From the NCBI GenBank assembly GCA_009823395.1, contig CM020514.1:11887466-11951465 (forward strand): a stretch of DNA of 64,000 nucleotides, given 5' to 3'. Each line of letters opens with the position of its first letter. Position 1 is the stretch's first letter. Below the pieces are notes generated by a model, which was given only the letters and a program-made list of their open reading frames with translations, searched no databases and was not told where the DNA came from. Shown in pieces: positions 28,201-41,300 of this stretch. The stretch comes from Thamnaconus septentrionalis (lineage: Eukaryota; Chordata; Actinopteri; Tetraodontiformes; Monacanthidae). A program made the position numbers and the translations under genes.

Positions 28201-31200
28201 CTGCGAAAATGCTAATTAAGAGGCAGCAAATGTTTCGATAGAACTGGTGCTGACTGGTTTCTTTCACTCTTTCACTTAGATTGACTTCATCTGAAATTGA
28301 TAGCAAACCCTATCACACTTGACATGACACAGTTCCTCTATTAATAGCGCAAAAAGCCGCGGCTCTTTAAAGGTACCGTGCGGTGTCCTGTCGCTGACCC
28401 ACAGGTGGTTCCTGTATCTGGTCTTCGTCTTCCTCCTGGGCGCCATCTGCACCAGAGAGGCCCTGCGTTACGACTTCTTAATAGCAGAAAAGGTAAACGT
28501 GTCTCTCTGCATTTCCACCCCGCGCCGTTTGAAGAGACCCCCCCCAACCCACCCCCGAATGGAAAGGCTGAGGCGAGGCGATGACGCTTCCTTCCTGATT
28601 TTGTGTCGGTTTGAATTGACTCACAGTCGCCGCTCGATTGAGAATTTGGCAGCCAGGCACAGTTTTTAATTAGTAGCTTGTGTTGCATTGTCGTTCAGCT
28701 CTGATTCAGCCTTAATAGGACATTTTAGACACAAAGAATGTATAAAAATGTTTCATTTAATTAAAATCATTATTAATTATTCAGCTACTTATTTAAAATT
28801 TAGTCCATATAACAAACACCAATAATTTAAAAATATATATTTTTCTAATAAAATATTTTTCGTTTTCCTTCAATTTTAGAGAAACCTTAATTAAAGACTC
28901 AGTGACTAAGATTGAGTTGCATCTAATGGTTAAAAAAAAACCCACACACTTAAGACTGCCACTCCGTCACGCATCATGTACTGTACGCGTAACTCGTCTG
29001 TTCAATGAACATTTGGCATTTGAACTCTGGGGGCCGGGGTTTGGCTTCACGCAGAGTGCTGATCTTATCCAGATTGCTTCTGCAGTGGACTGTTAAGCTT
29101 GGAATCGTGCTTTAATACAGATTCCTGTCAGACTTTTGCTTTTTATGATACGTCATAAAATTTGGGCGCACAGTAGAATTTGTTTTAATGTAAAATGTTA
29201 CCAAGAACACAGCAAAGCCAAGTTTTGTTTTGTTTTAAATGAATCTAGTTTAAAGGTAAACGAACACATGACTAATGGTCTGTGTGCCAGTAAAAAAGTC
29301 AACTTTCTATCTTTAATACAAACACACAGCTTCAAATAAAATAAAATAAAATAAAATAAAATTTGCCTTGGCTAATCCGTTTAGCGAAATTGTGAACTCA
29401 AACATCGGGGGGGTTTTCATTGTTTTCATAAGGGGCCGACAGTAGCGGAACTGAACTGGGCGTCGCTGTTGTGAGCCCTCGGCCCCACCCCATCCTCTTC
29501 CAGCCTCTGTTTGTTTTCCCTCTTCCTCCAGGTCTCCTTGGTGGGCTTCCTCTTTCTGCTGGGCCTCTACATCTCCTCCCTGGCTTCCTGCATGGGCGGC
29601 CTGTACGGAGCACCCAGGATCCTCCAGTGCATCGCCCAGGAGAGGGTCATCCCCGCTCTGGCCTTCCTGGGAAGAGGGGTGGGTGACTGGACGCCGTCTT
29701 AGAAGGAACAGAATCACCATTCAGTTGTATTTTATTTTGCCTATCCCACCCTGGAGAGCGATTATTTTTGTCACACCTATTTTCAGAACCCATTATTTTA
29801 ACTGCTTCTTCATTTGGTTGCCTTGGTTAAGTTCATGAAATCAGCAGGGAGAGAATCGGACAGCCTCTAACAGATTGATGGCTGCATTGTCCTTGCAGAC
29901 AATATAACTTCGGGGGGGATCCAAAGTTCATCTATTGACTTTGGAAGCCAGTTTGATGCTTCCTTTCTCAACTGTGTTTCATCAACCCTTGTTTGAATAA
30001 ATATCCCAAATAGATGCAGAGTACTACAACTATTTATATTGAATACCCTTTGTTAGTCTGTTGAAAGTTCAATGTAGAGGCAGTTGGGAGGCCTTCAGTT
30101 GAAAATAGACGTCTGGTCTCATGGTCTAAACAAGGCATGGGCAAACTACGGCCCCGGGGCCATATGCGGCCCGTTGAGCTTTTTAATCTGGCCTGCAGAA
30201 CTTGAAGAAATTATATTAATAGTAAGTAAATCATAACATGGCTGTATTTTCAAGAGTAATTTCAATACAGAACTAAATACTGTGGGGCTTCAAATTAAAG
30301 CACGTTTTCTACATATTTCATGATTTATTTTTCCTCCTATGAGTTGGGTCACCAAAACACTCCATCCATCTTCTCCTGCTCCGGCCCCTCTGTCAAATTT
30401 TACAACCCATTGTGGCCCACCAGTCAAAAAGTTTGCCCACCCCTGGTCTAAACCCTCGGCGAGCTCGTTAAAGTGAGAAATACTTGCATAAAAATAAAAG
30501 TTTGTCAAATTTCAAATCAGTCAAGTGAAAAAAAGGGGGAAAAAATCCCAAATGCACATGTATGTAATTAGTTGCACTATGATATCAGATCTGACTATAA
30601 CACACATCAGTAACTTCCCCTACCTTAAAGACAATATACAAGTGGCAAGACCGACAGTAGTATCAACAATAAGTTACAACACACTGATGCTGCACAAGAG
30701 AAACACAAATTTAAAAAAAAAAAGCGCACACAGACGAACACACTGTCACATCTGACTGCGAGTGTGCCGTATGGCAGCCGTGTCTGGCCTCGCTCACGGC
30801 GCTGGAATGAGGCCCTAGACATCTTGGCCCAAATCAAAGCGTCAGAACAAACGCAGGAAGGGGCCGATGGGCAGGGCCCCTGCCGGCTCCCTGTGCTGTG
30901 TGATCTGGAGGTGCGCCAGGCACACTGGAGTGCTCCTCACACTGCGGGGATAGGAGCTGGGAAGTGGGAGAAAGCTGGCTGGGAAACCATGCTAAAGCAA
31001 TTAGGTAATTTCAGACAGAGAGAGAGAGAGAGGGAGTAAGAGGGTTCATTCTTAGGCAACTCTGCATGTACGTGTTCTATATATAAAGGTTGGTAGACAA
31101 GTTAAAGAGTTATTGGGTTTATAGGGCTTGTTTATTTTTCCAAACTATATTTACATATATACGTATGTATACATACACGCACACACATATATGTATTTAT

Positions 31201-33476
31201 AAAAATATATATTCATATAAATGTATACATACATACATACATGCCATCAACCAATTTAAATGTAATTTATTTTTCAATTTAAAAAAAGTACAAAAATCAA
31301 TAAAGATTTTAAACTAACATGGGATTATTCATAATAAAACTGATGTTCTTATTACAAAGGACAGGGGATGTTGAATCGATGTTGACAGTTCCACTCTTAA
31401 TGCAAATGTAACATGCTACAAGACAAGTCAACTTACAATTACAATCTCATATAGACACAAATACATCAAATGTTTTTATTTTCCTTTTGTGAGAGGGATG
31501 ATATTGGGCCGTGCTGTATTAAAAATGGCACTTGTGCTTGTTTCTTTGTTTTAACATGGACTCTTTCTTCCAGAGAGGCCCAAACAGGACTCCAGTGGCA
31601 GCCATCATTTTGACCAGCCTTCTGACTCTGGCCTTCATATTCATTGGCCAGGTCAACGTGCTGGCCCCCATCGTCAGCATCAACTTCATGCTCACTTACA
31701 GCTTCATCGACTACTCCTACTTCAGCGTGGCCATGACCTCCAAGCTGCAGACCAAAGACGAAAAGGTCGTCCCCACCGCAGCCAAGGTGAACCAACCCAA
31801 GTCGAGGAGGCAGAGCTGCAGGCCTTTGATCGAGGTCACTCTCCCAAGTTACGGGAGCCGGGACCACAATTTGCACCTAAATGGAACTTTGTTAGAGTTC
31901 GCCAAGGACATGGACCAGATCTTTCCCCCTGCATTAAATTCTGATGCGACACAGACGTCCTCCCCCATGCAACAGACAGACACAAGAACAAATGCGTCCA
32001 CCAAGCAGAAGCTGATGGACAGCTTCAGGTTGGACCACAACAGCAACACATTCTCGGACGAGAAACAACACGAACTGAGCTCATCACACACGGAAGCAGC
32101 GATGCAGTGTGGAGATGGGCATTCTCGTACTGCTGCAGAAGAGCAACAGAGCAAAAATTCAGAACTGTGCAGTTCTGACAAAAATACTGCAAGTGAGTCT
32201 CTACGACCATTTACCAGCAGTTAGTTAAGCAATGGAACAGAAGTGGAGACTAAACTAAGTAAACTGAAGTCTTCTTTTTAACTCTTAGGTTCTGGAAGCA
32301 AAACTGAGTTTCACACCTTTGAAACCGCAGCGATGCAGGATTCGCACATTGCAAAATTCTGCAACCACTGGGTTGCCCTAATTGGTGTAGGTTACACTTT
32401 ATCAACCATCACTTTGTTTTCATTTACTCAAAACAAAGCAAGTCACTGAGTTTTTCTTTTCAATCATATCTTTTTTTAAGGCACTGACCTCCATACTCAT
32501 CATGTTCACCATCGAGTGGGTTTATGCTGTAGCAAACATAGTTGTTGCCCTGCTGCTCTTCCTCTACATCGGTAAAGCCAGCCCAGGACTACCTCTAGGT
32601 TAGTTCCACTAGTTTACTTCCTGTTTAGAGACACTCAGCTTCGCCTCATTTTCACGCAGATGTTCTGGGTCTTGTGTGTTTATCATGCTGCAGCTGGTTT
32701 TGTGTACAGAAGTAACTTTTGACTTGAGATACGTTGTAGGACGGACAGCGTTCTTAGAAATCCTCTTCAGTCCTCATGTGACCCGGTGGTGTACTTTGAG
32801 AATGGCTGCTGGGAGTTGTTCTTGTGGCCGGTTTTGCTGGGCAGGCTGGCAGCTGTTGTAGCCAAGGATTTCTAGAATAGCTGGCAGTGACACCCAGCAT
32901 CTGGGCATCAAACCGCACTACACTGACTCGCATTCCTGAGCCGCAGCTCTGCAAGTGTTACACACTTGTCCCACACACAGTGCTATTTGAGTCTCTTCGC
33001 CCTGCTACGATACTGTTCGAACAGCAGCAACTGTACTTGCTCCATGTGAAGTGTATCAGATTTTTTCATAACTTTATTTTAACTTGTTTTATTTGGATGT
33101 GTACATTAATTGTTGGATTATAAATAATCAATTTATTTATTTGCAGGTGTTGCAGCACGATTCAGCTTTCTTAAATGGCTCAAATCAACATTAAATAGCA
33201 TTTGCAGGTAATATTGACCTTTGAGTACAATGCACTGGATACACTTTGTAACGTTTGTTTCAAAAAACAATGTCTCATCTAAATTGTTTCAATTTCCCAT
33301 ACTTAAGGAGGAACAAAACGCCTCGGGACGAGATGGTGATCACGCCCTCTTTGTGTCCCGTCGGCCTGAAAACCAAGCAGCTGACGGAGGAGAACAGCGA
33401 CTTTGCCTCTCGTCACCGCCATCACCAGTCTTCGTTTATCACGGCAGACGAAATGGTGCAGCCACCCCTACGGTGA
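21262..33476 (+). CDS. slc12a8: Solute carrier 12 member 8 (CCC9)
   Basis: Cation-chloride-cotransporter-family membrane protein; human SLC12A8 has been linked to polyamine/amino-acid and NMN transport. Coding exons: 21262-21396, 21875-22021, 22900-23091, 23171-23402, 27681-27794, 27969-28056, 28405-28492, 29532-29678, 31574-32192, 32289-32386, 32481-32598, 33147-33207 and 33308-33476. All junctions join in frame, giving 735 residues against 714 in human. Recognisable blocks are [13 protein letters not shown] before TM1, the TM helices [15 protein letters not shown] and [10 protein letters not shown], the loop [32 protein letters not shown], and [18 protein letters not shown]. Exon 9 adds a long hydrophilic cytosolic loop. 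Two further hydrophobic helices (exons 10-11) and a short tail ([10 protein letters not shown]) follow. The ATG at 21262 gives a longer N-terminus than human. Intron 4 (4.3 kb) is the largest. No break was found. Confidence 0.95.
21415..21741. repeat. Compound (TTC)n-(TTA)n-(TA)n microsatellite
   Basis: In slc12a8 intron 1: about 37 TTC units (21415-21525), then about 13 TTA units (21526-21564), about 90 bp of unique DNA, then about 44 TA units (21654-21741). The TTC/GAA part is a pure polypyrimidine/polypurine mirror tract. Confidence 0.95.
22236..22290 (+). repeat. (GAT)n microsatellite
   Basis: About 18 GAT units with GAC and GGT interruptions in slc12a8 intron 2. The poly-Asp and poly-His ORFs over it are artefacts. 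Confidence 0.9.
23403..27680 (+). other. slc12a8: slc12a8 intron 4 (4.3 kb)
   Basis: Flanked by a consensus-like donor (CAG|GTAGAG) and acceptor (TTCCAG|AGC), which restore a phase-1 codon. It contains several T- and A-runs and unique DNA. I see no nested gene on either strand. Confidence 0.8.
29334..29362 (+). repeat. (AAATA)n pentanucleotide repeat
   Basis: Five to six tandem AAATA units in slc12a8 intron 7. Confidence 0.8.
30132..30445. mobile_element. hAT-type MITE with 8-bp target duplication
   Basis: The direct repeat GTCTAAAC flanks the element at 30124-30131 and 30446-30453, an 8-bp target duplication typical of hAT transposons. The ends are inverted copies: left GGCATGGGCAAACT, and right AGTTTGCCCACCCCTG read in complement. 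The interior has the GCGGCCCG and GTGGCCCACCAGT texture common to hAT MITEs and no transposase. It lies in slc12a8 intron 8, away from splice sites. Confidence 0.8.
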
Positions 33477-33920
33477 CATTGACAGTTTCCGTCAAACATG
33501 TTTGCTGTCTCCGACAAACTCTGCCTCAGAGCATCGAACCACACGCAGCCCACATTGTACTAAACAGGAAGGTTCCCTAGTTTCCCTTCGTGGCTGGTGA
33601 AATGTTGCACGAAGTGAAAGTTTACCAGTGACTGATTGCCAACAAATCTAGGTGCTTGTCAGATTGAAAAATGTTTTATTTAAGGAAAGTTTAAGACATT
33701 GGCAGTCCCTGCAATTCTTGTTCTGCTGTCGGTTCTGTATGACTGCATCACTTCTGTGAAATTATGCTAGACTGATCGATATATGGTGCACATAACAGAA
33801 AGTGGACGTAAAATGTGTGAGTCGATGTCTGCGACAAAAGCATATTATTGTAGGCCCCACTTGTCAAGAAGTATTTAATTCCAAAGTGTAAATAAACCAA
33901 GATCTGCAGGAACAGTTTGG
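33477..33920 (+). other. slc12a8: slc12a8 3' UTR
   Basis: Non-coding sequence following the TGA, ending near an AATAAA at 33891-33896. Confidence 0.6.
33891..33896 (+). terminator. slc12a8: Polyadenylation signal AATAAA (slc12a8)
   Basis: Canonical hexamer about 415 bp after the slc12a8 stop; the only clear one before the next gene. Confidence 0.6.
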
Positions 33921-34920
33921 CTTAAGACTGCTGGCTAGAAAAGTAAACTTTATGTCAAATAACAAATCCAGAATCTTTAGACCATGTCCTAAGAATTTAA
34001 ACTACATCATTGTTTTTAGTTTTAACTGAATGAGGCACAGAATGTCAGGCAAAAAGAAAAAAACCTACAGTGTCAATTGTGGGTATAGGAGCATAATTTT
34101 TCATGGATGACTTTGAAAATTTGTTTAGTTTAAGGCACACTTTTCCATCCATACTTCCAAATTTGGATAATGCTTTTAAATAATAAGAGAATAATCTTAA
34201 AATCTTTAATAATGAGGAACCCTTCATTCGTCAAATATTACATGATACAGTGTAAAAATCACTTGCATAGAACCAGAAAACAAAACAACTTAAACCTCCT
34301 CACTAACCAACAGCAAGAAAACACTCCAAGTTTCATTTATTACATGACATGATTGTGTATAATATGTATCTGGAAATAACCAGATACTCTTCCTTGCCCT
34401 TGATGTTGGGGTTGGTGTTAATTGACCTTTTGATTTTGAGAATGGTTATGATTAAGGAGTCTGCGTTTCACTATGAAAAAGTGGCAGACAACCAAAGTGC
34501 ACATAGAGTGAACTTGGTACATCATAGAGTTCAAAAGAAAATCGATTGCGCTGTCTTACAAAACCACATCCTCTTTGTTACCACAGAAAAACACAACTTA
34601 GTCTTCTAGATACCGACAGGACCCAATTTTCTGTACAAACCACTCTTAAAATGAAAATTGGATTGGCATAAGTTGTGAGGTGGCGCTGTTGGTCTGTGTC
34701 AAACAGTTGAGTGTCAGCGAATGGAATCGAGTATGACCAGCTTACCACAGATATCCATATACGTGTATACATGTGTTTTTGGGAAAGACCCAGTAGTTTT
34801 GGTTTCACTACAGTGTAAATTTATTTCAAAATGAAAGTATTGGAAGGGTTCTTTCACGCAAAATTAACTAGTTTTCAAGACTATTAATGACAAGTATAGG
34901 CAATCAAAGCCAATGCATTT
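33921..34920. other. Intergenic between slc12a8 and heg1
   Basis: AT-rich spacer. Small ORFs are unsupported and no repeat was recognised. Confidence 0.5.
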
Positions 34921-34929
34921 CTCGTGATT

Positions 34930-35372
34930 GAGAAAAGTCCATACGAAAATACCCACTGTGACGTCACGAAGGGCTGGGTTTTTGTTTCTTCTGTCGGAAG
35001 GAGAAGAGAAACGTTCAATTTGTCGGACTGTCGACAAAACACCTGAAGGCAACAAGGGGACCCTTCTGGGACGGCCATTGTGTGTGTGTGTGTGTGTGTG
35101 TGTGTGGCAGCGGCAGTGGGAGGAGGAGCACCGCCGGCCTCCCCCTCCTCCGCTGCGTGATAACAGGCTGCCGCCTCCGCTCTGTTATCTTCGTTCCACG
35201 CCGTCCGTCCGAGTAGCGGACCTCCTCCGGACCTGCCTTGGGATTTATCAAATTCTTATAAAACTAACCCCAAAGAGCCGAAGCACTCCTCTCATGGTGT
35301 CCTCGGGAGACTCCCCGACCTGTATTCGACTTCACGGCAACTTTCGGCGACCTTGTTGGGGTCCGGGGAATC
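34930..35372 (+). promoter_or_regulatory. heg1: heg1 promoter/5' UTR region
   Basis: CpG-rich, C/T-rich sequence ahead of the heg1 start. It has a TGACGTCA CRE palindrome at about 34960, a (GT)13 tract at 35081-35106 and GCCGCCTCC-type GC stretches. It is the only GC-rich island between the two genes. Confidence 0.45.
35081..35106. repeat. (GT)13 microsatellite
   Basis: Short pure GT run within the heg1 upstream region. Confidence 0.85.
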
Positions 35373-38300
35373 ATGGAAACGCGGGTTTTCAAGCTGTTTC
35401 TGTCCCTGTCGGTGCTCTTGGTGGCTCTGCCCGGGCACCTCGGGGCAGGGACCCCGGCGAACAACGGCACGGAGCTGTTTACGGCGGGAATCAATCATTC
35501 GACCCCCGCAGACGAGCTCGGCGACGTGGGACGCAACGCAAGCTCGACTTCGTACTCCAGCGAGAGTTTATCACCGTCTCAGAGGAACACGCTGCTGTCG
35601 TTGTCCGCTGAGACGCACACCACCGATGCTGGAAGTCTGGGTAAGTGGAGCCACGGTCGGAGCAAGTGCAACACTTGGTTCGCCACCATTATCCCTCGGA
35701 GGAGAGAGTGTCTTCAGTCTTGAGAGCGAAAGACGCTGTCGTTTTCGTTTGTTTTTTTTTTTTTTTTGTTTTTATATTTTATGCTTTGGCTTGTTTTGTA
35801 AATTGGATATATCCATAATTAAAATAGATGTGTGAAGTTTAACTGTAGTGATTTATGGTTTCTAGAACTGTTAGTTCAATGTTTGCCCCCTTTGTGTAAA
35901 CATGATGTCATATCATTTTCCAATTCGACAGTTTTGTACACTAATAGTTGTATTATTATTTTTTTACAAGGCAAAAAAAAAGTTTATAGAATTATAGAAA
36001 GATTTTATCCAACTAATTGCTGAATTTAATATGTCAAAAAGCCAGTTTTCCTTGATAGAAAAATTCGATGTAAATTGCTGTAGTCAATTTTTGTTTTAAT
36101 TCCTAAGTATATTTAATATATAAAACTGAATATTTTAGGTTGAAAGTAGCAATTTAATGTGAAATGTAAAGATTTGCCAATTATATAAAATACATATAAA
36201 TTGTTTTAAATTTAATGTTCTCATACATCACTGCAGACATCCGGCAAGGACATGAACATTCCATCTTTAATTTGCTCGTTTAGACTGGGATAGTAGTTCT
36301 CAAAATAAAGTACTGTGAAGACATTAGAGCAGGATGCTGATGCTTTGGCGATATATTTGACACACTTATCAAGCCACGAGATTCAATTACAAATTTATGA
36401 CTATGTGGAAGTCTCCCATGCTCTTGAGTCAAGGTACTTCTATCATTTGTTCGGGGCGGGTGGGTTTCATCTATTCTATTGTGATAAATCAAATAAAAAA
36501 AGAAAGAAAAACACACCAAAGCACCCTTCTCTGAATTTTACATGGCCAAAGGTGCACAAGTGCATCACATGCTTGAAAGAACTCACCAACAAACGCGCTA
36601 ACAGCTGCGAAAAAGGAGAGGTAAACAGCAGGAGGAATCTGGGAGTGTCGGCCACTTGTTGTAAACGCCACACTCCTCGCAGTTTGTTTACCCCGAGGCG
36701 GACATACGGAGAGTGAAATGATGAGAGAAGCACAAGCAGAGGAAGTGCGAGCGTGGCCCATTTATGCCCACACTGTCTCAGCGGATGGCCTGTTCCACTG
36801 TTGAACTCTCCCCTCTCGTTGGTTTTGGCTGGTAGTGGCTGTAGCTCTCAGGATGTTGTCCAGCGCCGACACTCATCCTCAGTGGCACTCTTGGTGTCCC
36901 AGTTCGTGGGCTCCTGGAGGTTTGCCAGCTGACCAAGTATCAGACAAAACAGCATCACTAATGTCCAGTGAATTTGCTTCTTGTCTTTGCATTTCTATTG
37001 AGCCTCTGTGATGATCTGTGGTGTAAAAACTCAGAAAGATGGATATTTTCTCTGTAAAATGTGATGTAAAGGCTCTATGGTAGTAGTCATAGGTAGAACC
37101 AACACATAAGCTATCTTGCTTTGATTCAAAGATTTCCAGATCTCCAATCTGATCATCCATCTTGCAAAGCTCCAGTATTGAGCATTTCTCAACTGGTCTA
37201 CCGCGTTACCTTTTCAGTTTTGTAGGAAGCAGGAAGAGACTGCACCTACACTTTATTTTAATTCACATAGAATTCAGTCAGAGTTCAACACCGCAGCACG
37301 TCACAGTCATACCTGTTGTCCGCCTCCAGCAACAGCAGTAAACGAGCCGATTCATCTGCTCCGAGCGTGGTAGAAACACGATCAGTCCAGTCATCTTCCT
37401 CCTTCCACGTTTTCTCTTCTTCTTTCGTCAGATCTCTCTCCTATCACACCTCTTTACATCTCAACATTGACCAGCTTGTGCACCACTGACAGCATTATCC
37501 CGCCGTGCTCACTCAGCGTTAGGAAGGAAACGGTTGATACTCATCAGGGACATTCGCCCCCATATTTAGGAACTCGTGCCTTTGTTAGAGGAGGGCAGTC
37601 CGGACTCCAATTGTTCTCCACCCAAAATCATTGTCTTCACTCCAGGCAGCGGCGTTTTTGTGACCACATCTTTCACCTTCCCCCGCGCGAGACACAGCAG
37701 AGCCAGCACCCTCTTGTGGCTCGACCCAAGTTGAAGCTGTGCAAATAATGAAAACATTGAAGGTTGAGTTCTTTGCTTTGCCTTGGTGAATACATTTGTA
37801 TCTTGTGCGCTGTTCGAAGCTGTTCTGGGAAAAAACAGTTAACGTCTGGGAGAAAGGTTCTCATTATCTGACTAAAAGTCTACTGTGACTAGAATTACAG
37901 TTTTATGTTCTTTATGAAATAACACTGTAACAATTTTCAGCCAGTAGATTCCTTTTAAATGTTACACATCAAGCCCCTAACAAAGTAGAAACATCCAACA
38001 AAATTGACATTCTTAAAATCTATTCATAAGAATGCTACTTTTTTTTTTTTCTAAATGACTATGCTACATTTATCCCCGTCTTTCACTTTTGCTTCGGCCA
38101 TATTAAAAAACGTGCCATTGACCAAAGCTGCATGTTCTGTGGACATTGGATCAGGAAACATAAGTGACCTGGTGCCATCCTCTCGCTACTTTGACATCAG
38201 AGGATCCCGCGGAATGCAGAGAAGAAGCAGGAGAGGAAAAAACAATGTTTGTTGGCAGTGAAGCTGAGTTAGTAGAAGCCAGATGAAGCTGGTCTTTTGT

Positions 38301-41300
38301 GTGTCAAACAACCTTTAAGTGATGTGTATGTGAATATATAACTATTTGATTTAAAAAAAAAAAAACAACTTTTTTTTACTCATTAGAGCTGGTGCAATTT
38401 CCAATTTTGTTACAAGAAGTTTTTGTCAGAACTAAATTTTTCAAATTGCTTTTGTTTTACTGTGTACATGAACAAAAGCAACAGTCAAGTGTCATACTAA
38501 ACATATACCATTTTCATTGACCCTGCAGACAGTAAACAGACAGAAACCTTCACTGAAACCAGTCGTCTGTCCACCGGGCCTCTGGCCTCCACCCATGTCG
38601 TGGCTACAATTGAGGCGAGCAGCAGCAGCAGCAGCCGCAGCAGCAGCAGCAGGAACTGGAGGGACAATTATAGCACAGGGCAGACATCAGACTCCTCCCC
38701 CGCTGTGTCCTGGGAGGCCAGTTCCTGGATGTCCAGCGAGAAGGCCACGCCGCCCCAGGAGAGTCCGGACACCACCCACCCAGACGAAGAAGTCTCCTCC
38801 TCATCTTCCTCCTTCTCCTCTTCCTCATCCTCATCCTCGTCATCCTCCTTCTCCTCCTCCTCATCCTCCTCCTCGTCTGCCTCCTCATCCTCTTCCTTCT
38901 CCTCCTCCTCATCTCCCTCCTCCTCCTCATCCTCATCCTCGTCCTCGTCCTCCTCCTCATCCTCATCCTCGTCCTTGTCCTCCTCCTCATCCTCGTCCTC
39001 GTCCTCATCCCCGTCCTTGTCCTCCTCCTCCTCGTCCTCATCCTCGTCCTTGTCCTCCTCGTCCTCGTCCTCCTTCTCCTCCTCCTCCTCCTCCTCATCC
39101 TCATCCTTGTCCCACACTGCCGCTGACACCAACGGCACCTTCACTTTCACCACCATCAGCCGCGCCGGGGAGAGAACCCTGCTGTCTGTCACCTCCTCCT
39201 CCGACAACAGCACGTCCTCCGCCTTCACGGAGGACTCCAACTCCCATCAGCCCCGCTCCACCTGGGACGTATCGTCCATGGCCACCAAGACCGAGGACTA
39301 CACCCGCAGGACCGACGTGGGCGAGACGACGGACCAGCACATGACTCGCCCGTTTGGCGGCTCGAGTTCTCTCAGCTCTGGAGGAACTCAGAGTTTAACC
39401 GAGGAACCCAACGCCACGCAGCGCCGGCACCTCTCCACCTCGCAGGGAACATCGTCCGACTCGACGCCGTCTCTCGGAGCGACGCAGCCCGGCACCGACC
39501 TGCCAGTGCAGGTGTCGGTTTCGTCCGCCCCGCCAATCATCTCGCCCACTGGTGGTTCGACCGCCGGGCGTCTCCGGGACCCCGGAGCAGAGGTCCAGCT
39601 CTGGCGTTGAAACGTCCACCGAGGCCTCTACGGGAGTTCACGGCTTCAGCACTCAGAACCAGCAGGGCACTGAAGTGGTTTCGTACCGGACCAGTGAGCA
39701 GAGCACCGGTTTGGTTCTGACCACTGGACCTCCGCTGGTCAGCAGCACCTCAGCCGAACTGGACAGCTGGAGAACCCTGACAACCACGGCAGAGGTGACG
39801 GAGGTCACCACCGCCGCCGCCGCCACCACCAGCACACCTGTTACTGTCACACACAGGTACCTGCTTATTCAGTGATGTACAGTTTTTTGAATGACATTGT
39901 GATAACCATATTTGAAATAACTACATTATTTGTATTTAAATGTATTTTACCTGTTGGCCAAAGAGGGAAATTTTAGTTTTACTCATTTAATTTTCCAATT
40001 ACTCTGTAGATTTTGAGAGAAAAAAGTAGCCTGATGTTTACAGCCACCTGTTAAAACACTGACTTTTCACTTTCTGCAAAAACGAATGCTTTGTTGAACC
40101 CTCCTGCGGCAGGAGACAAAACCTAAAGTGACCATCAGGGGGTCTCGGTGGGCAGAATGAACACCTGGTTGTTTGGGGTGCTGTTGCTAACCTAGTTGAA
40201 GTCTATGTGCCCTTTGTGACATCAGCAGGGGCAGCATTTCTAGAACTATGCAATTCAGTATGCACTTTCTGCAAAGTGTAGCAAGCAAAAAACGGATGCC
40301 TTATGTGCATATTTCATAATATATTTAATTCAGCTGCATGTTCTGCATTTCTCTTCACCTTGCTGTGAGCTGACTCATTTTTTTTTTTTTTTATGTAACA
40401 GACTTTATGTAACAGAGGAAGACACAGTCGGAGCCTCCACCTCTGCCAGCACCGCCGCCCCTACTGCCGCCCCGACTGCTGCCCCGACCACAACCGCCCT
40501 GGCCACGCCCCCTCCAGCTGCGACTTCACCCTCTGTTCTCAGCAGTGCGGCCAGCACCGCCGCTTCGCCGTCACCCACCGAAGCCACCACCACTACCACC
40601 ACCACCACCACCGCGCTGCACACGGCCCCTCCCTCCACAGCCTCCGACTGGGCCCCGCGGTCGTCCGTGGCGACGCAGCCCACCACGCCGTCCAGCCGTC
40701 TCCAGCTGTCCACCGCCGGGACGGACGCCACCACAAAGCTGACCACCCTGCGGACAAGTACGGGCGCCCTGGAAGTCACCACGGTCCCTAAACTACACAC
40801 CACCTCCAGCTTCGCGCAGAGCAGCCCGGGTCAGAGCACGCAGGCTGTGCTGACCACCAGGAAAGAGGCGGACAGAGGGACCACGGAGCCGGCGGCGGTG
40901 ACGACATTGGCCGCTGCCGTCAAGTCCACCGAGGCACCGGCACCACCGCTCAGTGAGTATCTCACATCCACTGGACTTGAGGTGGAGTTTGATGTTACAG
41001 AAGGCGAGAGGGGTTTTCTGAACTCTCCGTCCTGCAGCATTGCGTTGTTTTGTGCAGCCCAAGAGCGGTTTACACCTGTGCTGTTTTGAAGTCTTTTATT
41101 CCCTCTTGATATGAAGTTGAAGTTAATTAGAAAAGTTGAAATCATGCGCAATAAAGTCAGAACACTGTTTACTATTTGCAAAACCTCTTGAGAACAAACC
41201 AGCAAAAAACTAAGAGTAGACGGCAAACAGAATGCCGACAAGAGATGGAGGGTAAACTGGAGGCGAAGCTCCATCCAGGATTTACAGCCGGGTGTGGCCG

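Noticed and set aside
38517..39344. 275-codon Pro/Arg/His-rich plus-strand ORF and long Arg- or Asp/Glu-rich minus-strand ORFs
   Set aside because: Shadow frames of the serine-coding TCN repeat in heg1 exon 2; only the serine frame has matching splice phases.
39551..39594. Mini-intron as an explanation for the heg1 frame shift
   Set aside because: A GT...AG pair exists but is only about 44 nt, shorter than usual vertebrate introns, and its removal returns to the original frame instead of the required one.
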